A stretch of DNA of 64,000 nucleotides, from NCBI GenBank assembly GCA_964593455.1, contig CAZQHK010000023.1, forward strand, positions 1 through 64,000, written 5' to 3'. A program made the translations under genes and the position numbers. Each line of letters begins with the position of its first letter. Position 1 is the first letter of the stretch. The DNA comes from CAZQHK01 sp964593455. Lineage in GTDB: Bacteria > Muiribacteriota > CAYSPT01. This document shows positions 14,635-22,950 of the stretch, one piece after another. The notes beneath the pieces are model-generated. The model saw nothing but the letters and a program-made list of their open reading frames with translations. It had not been told where the DNA came from and searched no databases.

Positions 14635-15960
14635 GTGGTATCCTCCTCCGGTCGCCTGCTGGTCAGAGGTGGTGGTTCTGTAGGAGGGGAGATGCTGGTA
14701 CCGGGAGATAAATCTATTACTCATCGGGCTATATTACTGGGATCTCTCGCTTCCGATGACGTTAAGATTATACACCCCGCTCCGGGGGATGATTGCGCTA
14801 GAAGTCTGGCTGCGGTTCGGGCTATGGGGATAGCTGTTGAGATTCTGGATGATGGTTGGATACTTCGTGGACAGGGTCTACGGAGTTTGCATGAACCTGA
14901 CGACGTTCTCGATCTTGGCAATTCGGGCACATCCGCCCGCCTATTAATGGGGCTTCTTGCCGGGCAGCCGTTTTTAACGATGCTGACGGGTGATTGTTCG
15001 CTTAGAAGCAGGCCCATGTCCCGGGTTACGGTTCCCCTCTTGAGCATGGGAGCGAGAATCTGGGCCAGAAACGACGGCAGTCATCTCCCAGCGGCAATTA
15101 TGGGGGGAGATATATCGGGGATAAAATATCGGCTGCCGGTTCCCAGCGCCCAGGTTAAATCGGCGTTGCTCCTGGCTGGACTTTATGCGGATTCGCCTGT
15201 TGAAATAACGGAACCGCTACCGTCGCGGGATCACACCGAGAAAATGCTGGTGGCTATGGGGGCGCCGTTGACAAAAGAAAAGAACGTAATTCGACTTGAA
15301 CCCTGTGAAGAGCTCGAGCACGGGCGGTTTACCATACCGGGGGATTTCTCCTCGGCTGCGTTTCTCATGGTTCTAGCGGCGCTTCTGGACGGATCCAGGC
15401 TAATTTTGAAAGACATTGGTTTAAACCCGACACGTACGGGATTACTGAGTGTTCTTCAAAGAATGGGGGCTCGTATTACTGTCACTCCCGGTAAAAGTGA
15501 CGGATGGGAGGAACGGGGAGACCTCGAAGTCACGGCCGGACCCTTGAAGGGAACGATAGTGGAATCGGGGGAGGTTCCTTTACTTATCGATGAAGTACCC
15601 ATTCTGGCCGTTGCGGCGGCCTTTGCCGAAGGAGAAACGGTTATTCGCGGAGCGGGGGAGCTCCGGGTTAAAGAAACCGACCGGTTGGCGGCGGTAACCA
15701 CTGAACTGGCTCGGTTTGGCGTGGAGATAAAATCGTTTGAAGATGAATTGTTGATTATGGGGAGAGGTTCTTATTCGGGGTGTCGATGTCAGACGCATGG
15801 CGATCACCGGATGGGGATGTCTCTGGCTGTAATGGGGTTGCTCAGTGAAGGTGAGACGGTGATCGAGGGTGTGAGTTGTATAGATACATCTTTTCCCGGA
15901 TTTGCCCGGACCCTTGATACGGTGCTGACGGGTGGTAGCGCGGTCAAGGAAGTGAGCTGA
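14635..15960 (+). CDS. aroA: 3-phosphoshikimate 1-carboxyvinyltransferase (EPSP synthase)
   Basis: Transfers enolpyruvyl from PEP to shikimate 3-phosphate, the sixth step of the shikimate pathway. All family landmarks are present in order: PGDKSITHRAILLGSL, LGNSGTSARLLMGLLAG, GDCSLRSRPM, VPSAQVKSALLLAGL, GDFSSAAFLM, the DEVPILAVAAAFAEG segment with the catalytic Asp, RVKETDRLAAV and THGDHRMGMSLAV. 441 residues, complete. GTG start after AAAGGG. First gene of a tight operon with cmk (2 bases apart) and rpsA. Confidence 0.97.
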   Translation: MVSSSGRLLVRGGGSVGGEMLVPGDKSITHRAILLGSLASDDVKIIHPAPGDDCARSLAAVRAMGIAVEILDDGWILRGQGLRSLHEPDDVLDLGNSGTSARLLMGLLAGQPFLTMLTGDCSLRSRPMSRVTVPLLSMGARIWARNDGSHLPAAIMGGDISGIKYRLPVPSAQVKSALLLAGLYADSPVEITEPLPSRDHTEKMLVAMGAPLTKEKNVIRLEPCEELEHGRFTIPGDFSSAAFLMVLAALLDGSRLILKDIGLNPTRTGLLSVLQRMGARITVTPGKSDGWEERGDLEVTAGPLKGTIVESGEVPLLIDEVPILAVAAAFAEGETVIRGAGELRVKETDRLAAVTTELARFGVEIKSFEDELLIMGRGSYSGCRCQTHGDHRMGMSLAVMGLLSEGETVIEGVSCIDTSFPGFARTLDTVLTGGSAVKEVS

Positions 15961-15962
15961 AT

Positions 15963-16721
15963 ATGTGGCTGAGAGTCGCCATTGACGGTCCAGCCGGTTC
16001 TGGGAAAAGTTCCGTTGCCTCTCTGGTGGCCAGAAAACAAAAACTAGTACATATTGACTCGGGTGCCTGTTACCGGGCAATCTGTTATAAAGCATTGAAT
16101 CGTGGAATAAATTTGCTGGATGAACGAGCGCTTATAACATTGGCGCATAGAACGGATCTCAAGTTCAAGATTGATTTAAAGACGCGCAAGTCACGGATTT
16201 TTTTGGATGGGAAGGATGTTACACCGGCGGTCAGGTGCCCGGAAGTTGAAGCGGAAGTATCAAAAGTCGCCCGGGTTTCCGGGGTTCGGCAAAGGGTGGT
16301 GGGTATTCTGCGAGATCCCACTCCTAACCGTGACGAGGTTTCGGCCGGTGAGGGACTGATAATGGATGGACGAGATATCGGTAGTGTGGTGATGCCCGAG
16401 GCCGAGCTTAAAATATTTCTCACGGCCTCCATGGCCATCCGAGCCCGACGCCGGTTTGAAGAATTTATAGCTCGTGGAGCTTCCATCAGCTTTGATGAGC
16501 TGGTGAAGCAGATTGAAGAAAGGGATCGTGTTGATCGAGAACGAAAGGACGGCCCTTTGGTAAGGTTGCCTGACGCGAGGTTGATTAACTCAACCAGTAT
16601 GAACATCGAGGAGGTTGTTGGCAAAATCGATGAATTGATCGATGAGCTCAAAAGAAATCTCCTCAAAAGTCGTCGGATAGCTATGCCAGAGTTTTATATA
16701 ACTTCAGAGGTTACTACGTGA
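15963..16721 (+). CDS. cmk: Cytidylate kinase
   Basis: Phosphorylates CMP/dCMP. P-loop AIDGPAGSGKSSVA at the N-terminus, IDSGACYRAI substrate segment, MDGRDIGSVVMPEAELKIFLTAS, and the lid-like region RARRRFEEF. At 252 residues it is about 25 longer than usual; the extra residues form a C-terminal tail that follows the last recognisable helix (ELIDELKRNLLKSRR). cmk between aroA and rpsA is a widespread order. Many genomes carry ispH between cmk and rpsA; here it is absent and only 9 bases separate the cmk stop from the first possible rpsA start. Confidence 0.95.
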   Translation: MWLRVAIDGPAGSGKSSVASLVARKQKLVHIDSGACYRAICYKALNRGINLLDERALITLAHRTDLKFKIDLKTRKSRIFLDGKDVTPAVRCPEVEAEVSKVARVSGVRQRVVGILRDPTPNRDEVSAGEGLIMDGRDIGSVVMPEAELKIFLTASMAIRARRRFEEFIARGASISFDELVKQIEERDRVDRERKDGPLVRLPDARLINSTSMNIEEVVGKIDELIDELKRNLLKSRRIAMPEFYITSEVTT

Positions 16722-16742
16722 TAGAGGGAGTTGACGAGAGTG

Positions 16743-19268
16743 ATGGATATGGTTAACAGTGATGGGGAAAAGAAAGTGTTGGAAGAGGGTTCTGAAAACG
16801 TATCGGCTACCGAGCAGGATACTGAAACCCAAATGGAAGATGATCTGGCTTTTCAAGACAATATCTTCACCCAATATGTGGAGGCTCTTGATACCATTGC
16901 GCCTGGAAGTCTAGTTGAGGGGCAAGTAATCAAGATAGACGGTAGCGATGTCTTTGTTGATATCGGTTTTAAGACCGAGGGAAGACTCGATCTGGGTGAA
17001 TTTAGGGGAGATTCGATCAAGGTCGGTGATCCGGTTGACGTGATGATCGTCAACATGGAAGATCGCAACGGTAATCTGGTCTTATCTAAGAAAAAGGCCG
17101 ACCTTAAACGGGCCTGGGATCTTTTGTTCGACGCGTTTCGCAACAACAAGTACATCCAGGCTAAGGTGCTGGAAAGAATCAAGGGAGGGCTGCGTGCCAA
17201 ATTCAGAGGTCTGTCCTGTTTTGTCCCAGCCTCACAGATATCCCGCCGGCGGGAGGGAAATCTGGATAAGTACATGGAAAAAGAACTCACCTTCAAAGTT
17301 ATCGAACTCGACAAACGCCGGGACAATATCGTGCTCTCTCGCCGGGCTTACCTGGACGAAGAGTATCAGAAACGGCTCGATTCGATCTTTTCCGAAATAC
17401 AAGAAGGAGAGAGCAGGGAAGGCGTTGTCAGAAGAATAACTGATTTTGGCGCTTTCATTGATATTGGTGGTATCGATGGACTATTGCATATAACCGATAT
17501 TTCATGGGCTCATATAGGCCATCCATCGGAAGTGCTGCGGGAAGGGCAGAAGATTGAAGTAATGGTTTTGAGTGCCGATCGGGAGAGTGAGAAGATCTCT
17601 CTTGGTTTGAAGCAAAAATCGCCGGACCCCTGGACAGTCGCTGATAATAAGTATCCGCTGGGCGCCGTGATTTCTGGAAAAGTAAAGAAAATTATGAACT
17701 ATGGAGCCTTCATCGAACTCCAGGAGGGAGTGGAAGGATTACTCCACATCTCCGACATGAGTTGGGGGGGGCGTTTGGGGACCCCCCGTGACATGCTTGA
17801 AGAGGGTGACGATGTTGACGTCCGCATCATGAAAATAGATGCGGATGAACGAAAGCTTTCTCTGGGTATGAAGCAGACAAAACCGGACCCATGGAAAGTG
17901 GTGGACCGCAATTTTGATATCGGCACCATTGTCAAGGGGAAGGTTAAAAATCTCGTCAGCTACGGTGCCTTCATCGAGCTCGATGAAGGGCTCGAAGGGT
18001 TACTTCATATCTCTGATATGAGCTGGACCTCACGGATCAAGCATCCTTCACAGGTGATTACTGAAGGATGTATGGTGGAGGTAAAGATCCTTGATATAGA
18101 CCAGGAGAACAAACGCATTTCTCTAGGGCTCAAACAGGTCTATCCGGATCCCTGGACGGCCATTGATGAAAAATATCGTATCGGAGCAATCTACCGGGGG
18201 AAGGTCAAGAACGTGGTTAGTTTCGGTGCATTCGTGGAGCTTGAGGATGATGTGGAAGGGCTTGTTCACATCTCCGATATGTCATGGTCAGGTAAAGTTG
18301 GACACCCATCGGAGATTGTCAGTCCAGATCAGGCTGTTGACGTCAAGATACTGTCGATTAACAAGGGAGAGAAAAAAATCTCCCTGGGGATAAAACAACT
18401 CTCGCCCGATCCGTGGGATACGGTTGATGAACGGTATAACGAGGGTGAAATCTATGAAGGTGTCGTGCAGAATATTACCGGTTTCGGAGCGTTCATAGAG
18501 TTGGAAGCCGGCATCGAAGGCCTGGTGCATGTGTCCGACATGTCGTGGGAGAAACCGGTGTCCGATCCTTCCAAGGTTATGAATCCCGGTGATACAATAA
18601 AAGTATGTGTATTGGACATCAATAAACAGGACCAGCGTATCTCGTTGGGGGTCAAGCAAGTGTCCGGCGATCCTTGGAAAGAAGTCAAAGACAAGTTATT
18701 CCCAGGAGCGGTGGTTTTGGGACAGGTTGTACGGATTACCGGTTTTGGAGCTTTTATCCGGGTAGCCCGTGGCATCGAGGGTTTGGTGCATATTTCTCAG
18801 TTATCCAATGAGCATGTGGAGCATGTTGAAGATGTTCTCTCAGTAGGGAGTGAGGTCAAGGTTAAGGTCCTTGAATTCAATCCTGAAGACCACCGGCTGC
18901 GGCTTTCCGTACGGGACGGTGCAGGTGAAGAATTGACCGATGGTCTGACTGGTCCCCAACCAGCTGTCGATGGACGCACGATGATCGGTGAAGTTGTTGG
19001 TCAGCAGTTCTTAGAACGTCTTAACCAGCTCAAACAAGCTGAGCAGGCGGCTGTCCAGAAGGAAGAGGGATCTTCTGAAGAAACAGCTGATGAAAAGAAG
19101 GAAGAGGAATCTTCTGAAGAAGCAGCTGATGAAAAGACTGTAGTTGTACAGGATTCCGAAGCTTCAGTCGAGCAGGGTGGGATTGAAGAAATTCCTCCGA
19201 AACCGGAAGAGAGCTTACAAGAGTCGGCTGAAGCTGAAAAGGCGATGCCGGAAAAAGAAGAATCCTGA
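16743..19268 (+). CDS. rpsA: Ribosomal protein S1 with eight S1 domains
   Basis: Binds mRNA at the 30S subunit. After an acidic leader of about 50 residues there are eight consecutive S1 (OB-fold) repeats from about residue 54 to 725. Repeats 1 and 2 are the diverged ribosome-docking type (SLVEGQV; YIQAKV). Repeats 3-8 are canonical RNA-binding modules, each with a G-x-V then GAFI/V(D/E/R) and HISDMSW-like core; repeats 3-7 end in KQ...DPW linkers. E. coli S1 has six and many Gram-positive homologues fewer, so eight is unusual. The roughly 115-residue tail is highly acidic and contains a tandem duplication. The reading frame is open from TTG 16731, but that codon abuts GAGGGAG (16724-16730) with no spacer; GTG 16740 or ATG 16743 is more likely. 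Confidence 0.93.
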   Translation: MDMVNSDGEKKVLEEGSENVSATEQDTETQMEDDLAFQDNIFTQYVEALDTIAPGSLVEGQVIKIDGSDVFVDIGFKTEGRLDLGEFRGDSIKVGDPVDVMIVNMEDRNGNLVLSKKKADLKRAWDLLFDAFRNNKYIQAKVLERIKGGLRAKFRGLSCFVPASQISRRREGNLDKYMEKELTFKVIELDKRRDNIVLSRRAYLDEEYQKRLDSIFSEIQEGESREGVVRRITDFGAFIDIGGIDGLLHITDISWAHIGHPSEVLREGQKIEVMVLSADRESEKISLGLKQKSPDPWTVADNKYPLGAVISGKVKKIMNYGAFIELQEGVEGLLHISDMSWGGRLGTPRDMLEEGDDVDVRIMKIDADERKLSLGMKQTKPDPWKVVDRNFDIGTIVKGKVKNLVSYGAFIELDEGLEGLLHISDMSWTSRIKHPSQVITEGCMVEVKILDIDQENKRISLGLKQVYPDPWTAIDEKYRIGAIYRGKVKNVVSFGAFVELEDDVEGLVHISDMSWSGKVGHPSEIVSPDQAVDVKILSINKGEKKISLGIKQLSPDPWDTVDERYNEGEIYEGVVQNITGFGAFIELEAGIEGLVHVSDMSWEKPVSDPSKVMNPGDTIKVCVLDINKQDQRISLGVKQVSGDPWKEVKDKLFPGAVVLGQVVRITGFGAFIRVARGIEGLVHISQLSNEHVEHVEDVLSVGSEVKVKVLEFNPEDHRLRLSVRDGAGEELTDGLTGPQPAVDGRTMIGEVVGQQFLERLNQLKQAEQAAVQKEEGSSEETADEKKEEESSEEAADEKTVVVQDSEASVEQGGIEEIPPKPEESLQESAEAEKAMPEKEES
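19059..19136 (+). repeat. 39-bp tandem duplication in the rpsA 3' end
   Basis: Two adjacent 39-bp units (19059-19097 and 19098-19136) match at 37 of 39 positions by hand. They encode repeated K-E-E-x-S-S-E-E-x-A-D-E-K blocks in the acidic tail of S1. The high identity suggests a recent in-frame duplication. Confidence 0.85.
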
Positions 19269-19278
19269 TAAGGTAGAA

Positions 19279-19312
19279 ACCGCCGTGTTCAGGTACGATC
19301 TGTTCCGGCGGT
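19279..19312 (+). terminator. Hairpin between rpsA and gapA, weak terminator
   Basis: ACCGCCG (19279-19285) pairs exactly with CGGCGGT (19306-19312) across a 20-base loop. Only a weak T-rich stretch follows (GGATTTAT), so it may be a partial terminator or an RNA processing/stability hairpin between rpsA and gapA. Confidence 0.4.
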
Positions 19313-19345
19313 GGATTTATGGGTAAGTAAGGAGAGTGATAGTTT

Positions 19346-20353
19346 ATGGCTATCAAGGTAGGAATTAACGGGTTCGGGCGAATTGGACGGCTTGTGCTTC
19401 GGGCCTCTTTGAAAGAGGCTGATCTCGATTTTGTGGCGGTTAATGATATTACCAACGCCAAGACTCTGGCTCACCTGTTCAAATACGATTCGGTCCATGG
19501 GATTTATCCTGGCACTGTGGAAGAAAAAGATGGAGCTCTCGTGATTAACGGGAAAGAGATCAAAGTCTTTGCGGAAAGAAACCCGGAAGATCTTCCCTGG
19601 AAAGAGCTGGGTGTGGAGGTAGTTATCGAGGCCACGGGAATTTTCAGGACCCGGGAAGGGGCCGGCAAACATCTCACCGCCGGTGCTAAAAAAGTTATCA
19701 TTACTGCTCCGGCCAAAGGAAAAGATGGTGTTGATAAATCGATTGTTATTGGAATCAATGACAAGGAATACAATGCGGCTGAGCATCATATTCTTTCCAA
19801 CGCCTCCTGTACTACCAACTGTCTTGCCCCGGCAATTAAGATATTGATAGAAAACTTCGGTATCGTGCGCGGGGTTATGACCACAATTCATTCGTATACC
19901 AACGATCAGCGGATTCTCGATCTTCCGCACTCGGATCTGCGCCGGGCGCGGGCCGCGGCTTTGAATATTATCCCCACCACTACCGGGGCGGCAAAAGCTA
20001 TTGGACAGGTCATCCCGGCCATGAAGGGCAAACTGGACGGAATTGCTGTTCGGGTTCCCACTCCCAATGCGTCTCTGGTCGATCTGGTTTGCCAGGTGGA
20101 GAAGGAGACAACCGCGGAGGAGATTAACACTGCGTTCAAGGCCGCCAGCGAAGGAGAGCTCAAAGGAATACTGCAGTATTCCGAAGAACCGTTGGTCTCG
20201 AGTGATTGTATCGGTAACGATCATTCAAGCATCTATGACGCTCCTTTCACCACCGTTATGGACGGAACCATGGTCAAGATGCTGTGCTGGTATGATAATG
20301 AGTGGGGTTATTCTTGTCGGGTACGTGATCTCATCAAGATCGCGACCGGGTAA
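19346..20353 (+). CDS. gapA: Glyceraldehyde-3-phosphate dehydrogenase, type I
   Basis: NAD-dependent glycolytic/gluconeogenic enzyme. Rossmann motif VGINGFGRIGRLVLRA at the N-terminus, active-site SNASCTTNCLAP with catalytic Cys155, and C-terminal WYDNEWGYSCRVRDL. 335 residues, complete. ATG start after AAGGAG. It heads the glycolytic run gapA-STAS gene-pgk-tpiA, so glyceraldehyde-3-phosphate, 1,3-bisphosphoglycerate and dihydroxyacetone phosphate handling are co-located. Confidence 0.98.
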   Translation: MAIKVGINGFGRIGRLVLRASLKEADLDFVAVNDITNAKTLAHLFKYDSVHGIYPGTVEEKDGALVINGKEIKVFAERNPEDLPWKELGVEVVIEATGIFRTREGAGKHLTAGAKKVIITAPAKGKDGVDKSIVIGINDKEYNAAEHHILSNASCTTNCLAPAIKILIENFGIVRGVMTTIHSYTNDQRILDLPHSDLRRARAAALNIIPTTTGAAKAIGQVIPAMKGKLDGIAVRVPTPNASLVDLVCQVEKETTAEEINTAFKAASEGELKGILQYSEEPLVSSDCIGNDHSSIYDAPFTTVMDGTMVKMLCWYDNEWGYSCRVRDLIKIATG

Positions 20354-20430
20354 ATTATGCTTCTATTATTAAAGAACTGAGCACCCGGTTGCTGGATTTA
20401 AAAATCGCTGTAATGTGATGGTGGAGTAGA

Positions 20431-20772
20431 ATGGACCTTACTACCAGGAAAGTTGACAATATCTTCGTTATCAATGTCGATGGTGATATTGACAGCGATA
20501 CTTCGTCGATGTTCAAAAAGTCTCTGAACTATGCTCTTGGTCGTGGAGAGCGAAATATCCTGCTCAACTTTGAGAATGTTAATTTTATCACTAGCGTTGG
20601 TATTGGGGTGATAATCGATCTCTACAAGCAGCTCGACAAAAATAACGGGAAGTTGGTTCTCGTGAAAGTGCGGAAACTGGTACGCGACGTATTGGAAGTA
20701 TCCAGGCTGGACAGCGTGTTTCAGATCATGGATACTGAGAGTGAAGCGATTCGGTCGATGTCCGAAAGTTAG
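20431..20772 (+). CDS. STAS-domain protein (anti-sigma factor antagonist type)
   Basis: 113 residues, a single STAS domain of the SpoIIAA/RsbV type: an N-terminal strand pair (DNIFVINVDGDIDSDT), then NILLNFENVNFITSVGIGVIIDLYKQL, and a C-terminal helix. In family members the core reads roughly D-S-(S/T)-G-x-G. Here it is T54-S55-V56-G57-I-G, so the first Ser is kept but the preceding Asp is Thr and the following Ser/Thr is Val. Phosphorylation at Ser55 is possible, not certain. The gene lies between gapA and pgk on the same strand, an unusual position. A likely cognate phosphatase/kinase-type protein is encoded 32 kb away at 52931-55654. Confidence 0.85.
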   Translation: MDLTTRKVDNIFVINVDGDIDSDTSSMFKKSLNYALGRGERNILLNFENVNFITSVGIGVIIDLYKQLDKNNGKLVLVKVRKLVRDVLEVSRLDSVFQIMDTESEAIRSMSES

Positions 20773-20827
20773 AAAATAAAATCTCTCACCTCACTTTCTA
20801 CGCTTATATTCCAGAGGATGGTGGATA

Positions 20828-22030
20828 ATGTCAAAACTAACTATAAGAGATGTTCAGTTAAGTGGTAAGAAGGTATTGGTTAGAGTTGATTTTAACGTTC
20901 CCCTGGATAATGAGAGAGCGGTAACAGATACAAGCCGGATTGTGGCAGCGCTCCCTACTATTAGATATCTTCTGGAACAGGGTGCAAAAGTGGCCCTGGT
21001 TTCTCATCTTGGACGACCCAAAGGACAGATCAAGGAAGAGTTGCGTATGGGGCCGGTAGCGGCTTCACTGGCCGAGATAACCGGCCTGAACGTGGTTAAA
21101 CTAGACACCTGTATCGGTGAACAGGTCTGGAACGCTGTTGAGGCACTCGGTTCCGGAGAGGTTGTCCTCCTTGAAAATGTCCGGTTCTATCCGGGTGAAA
21201 AGAAAAATGATCCTGAATTTGCTGAAGCGCTTGCGGCTCACTTCGATCTTCACGTCATGGATGCTTTCGGTACTGCTCACCGTGCTCACGCCTCGGTAGC
21301 CGGAGTGTCCCGCTATCTGACATCAGTAGCCGGTTTTTTGATAGAGAAAGAAATCGATTATCTCGGGAGAGCGGTGGCTAACCCCGAACGTCCTTTCGTG
21401 GCGATTATCGGCGGCGCCAAGGTATCCGGAAAACTCGAGGTATTAAGGAATCTGATCGATAAAGTTGATTTCCTCCTGATCGGCGGTGGTATGGCTTACA
21501 CATTCTTAAAGGCGCAGGGGCATTCTACCGGTAATTCTCTTTTGGAAGAAGAGCTTCTGGATACGGCAAAAGGAATTCTTGCGGCCGCTGAAGGGAAGAG
21601 TGTTACATTGTTGCTTCCTGTTGACAATGTCATTGCCGACAAGTTCGATAATGAAGCCGAGATCCAGACGGTTGCTAACGATATTCCCGATGGATGGATG
21701 GCTCTGGATATAGGTCCGAAAACAATTGCTGCTTTCAAAGAAGTTATTGCCCGGGCCGGGACTATCGTGTGGAATGGTCCCATGGGATGTTTTGAAATGT
21801 CGCGTTTCTCCACGGGAACAATGGCTATCTGTGAGGCCGTGGCTGCGGGTACATCTGTCAGTATTATTGGAGGTGGGGATTCTGTGGCTGCCGTCAACCA
21901 GAGCGGTCTGGCGGACAAAATGACTCATATCTCTACCGGCGGCGGTGCCAGTCTTGAGTTCCTGGAAGGAAAAGAACTTCCTGGAATCTCCGCTCTCAGT
22001 GATACTCCAGGTAATTCGGCCCGTGCTTGA
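20828..22030 (+). CDS. pgk: Phosphoglycerate kinase
   Basis: Transfers the acyl phosphate of 1,3-bisphosphoglycerate to ADP. N-terminal RVDFNVPLD, SHLGRPKG substrate-binding segment, LLENVRFYPGE, VAIIGGAKVSGKLEVL, and the nucleotide-binding GGGDSVAAVNQSGLADKMTHIS near the C-terminus. 400 residues, standard single-domain-pair length and not fused to tpiA, which follows as a separate gene. ATG start. Confidence 0.98.
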   Translation: MSKLTIRDVQLSGKKVLVRVDFNVPLDNERAVTDTSRIVAALPTIRYLLEQGAKVALVSHLGRPKGQIKEELRMGPVAASLAEITGLNVVKLDTCIGEQVWNAVEALGSGEVVLLENVRFYPGEKKNDPEFAEALAAHFDLHVMDAFGTAHRAHASVAGVSRYLTSVAGFLIEKEIDYLGRAVANPERPFVAIIGGAKVSGKLEVLRNLIDKVDFLLIGGGMAYTFLKAQGHSTGNSLLEEELLDTAKGILAAAEGKSVTLLLPVDNVIADKFDNEAEIQTVANDIPDGWMALDIGPKTIAAFKEVIARAGTIVWNGPMGCFEMSRFSTGTMAICEAVAAGTSVSIIGGGDSVAAVNQSGLADKMTHISTGGGASLEFLEGKELPGISALSDTPGNSARA

Positions 22031-22124
22031 GAATCAAATAGTTTTACATCTTCGCATTCGTGCTAACCGGTGAAACCCGCTGAGTAGATAGCGGTTTGGA
22101 GCGTAAGGTTGGAGGTTGATCGTC

Positions 22125-22892
22125 ATGACTCGTCGACAGATTATGGCCGGCAATTGGAAGATGCATAAAACCCATGAGGAAGCGGCTGAATTCGGCTGCG
22201 GAATCATTCCGCTGGTGCAAGAATACACGAATTTGGAGATAGTTGTTTGTCCTCCCTTCACGTCTTTGGCCTCCCTGGCTTCCGTCTTGTCGGGGTCTAA
22301 CGTTTCCTGTGGGGGGCAAAATCTCTACTGGGAGGACAAAGGAGCATATACCGGGGAAACGTCTCCGGTTATGTTATCGGCACTCGGTTGTCAATATGTC
22401 ATTCTGGGGCATTCCGAGCGCCGGAAATATTTTTATGAGACCTATGATCTGGTCAAACGGAAGATAATAGCAGCAAGCGCACACGGTTTGGTCCCCATCG
22501 TTTGTGTTGGGGAGTATCTCGATGAACGTGAAGCCGGACGTACCGAAGAAGTTCTCTCCAGGCAAGTTGAAGAAGCGTTCAGTGGTCTCACATCGGAGAT
22601 GATATCCTCCCTGGCTGTGGCGTATGAACCTATCTGGGCCATAGGTACCGGCAAGAATGCTTCGGCGGATGACGCTCAGACAGGATGTGCGTTGGTGCGG
22701 TCTCGTCTGAAAGAGATTGCCGGCGATAGTGCTGCGGCGGCTGTCAGAATACTGTACGGCGGAAGCGTTAAACCGGCCAATGTTAAAGATTATGTATCCT
22801 GCCCAGACATGGACGGCGGACTGGTTGGAGGAGCCAGCCTGGAACCTCAGTTGTTCGCCGAACTCGTGGAGGTCTGGAGCACAAAAACCTAG
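22125..22892 (+). CDS. tpiA: Triosephosphate isomerase
   Basis: TIM barrel enzyme. MAGNWKMHK (catalytic Lys) near the N-terminus, LGHSERRKYF (catalytic His), VAYEPIWAIGTGKNAS (catalytic Glu and loop 6), and YGGSVKPANV phosphate-binding segment. The start is ATG 22125, 9 bases after GGAGG (22111-22115), giving 255 residues; an in-frame TTG at 22116 directly abuts the ribosome-binding site and is unlikely. Confidence 0.98.
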   Translation: MTRRQIMAGNWKMHKTHEEAAEFGCGIIPLVQEYTNLEIVVCPPFTSLASLASVLSGSNVSCGGQNLYWEDKGAYTGETSPVMLSALGCQYVILGHSERRKYFYETYDLVKRKIIAASAHGLVPIVCVGEYLDEREAGRTEEVLSRQVEEAFSGLTSEMISSLAVAYEPIWAIGTGKNASADDAQTGCALVRSRLKEIAGDSAAAAVRILYGGSVKPANVKDYVSCPDMDGGLVGGASLEPQLFAELVEVWSTKT

Positions 22893-22950
22893 TGGAAGAC
22901 GGTGCTATGCACCTGGATGATCTTTTGGGAAGAAGGTATATGGTAACGCA

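Noticed and set aside
15580..16095. 171-residue ORF opposite the aroA-cmk junction
   Set aside because: Antisense to two conserved genes and no ribosome-binding site.
16085..16666. Long antisense ORFs opposite cmk, rpsA, pgk and similar genes
   Set aside because: They lie opposite conserved genes, have Ser/Arg/Pro-rich compositions typical of antisense reading and no conserved motifs.
19289..20224. 311-residue ORF opposite gapA
   Set aside because: Entirely antisense to gapA, with His/Phe/Asn composition and no recognisable domain. A side effect of gapA codon use.
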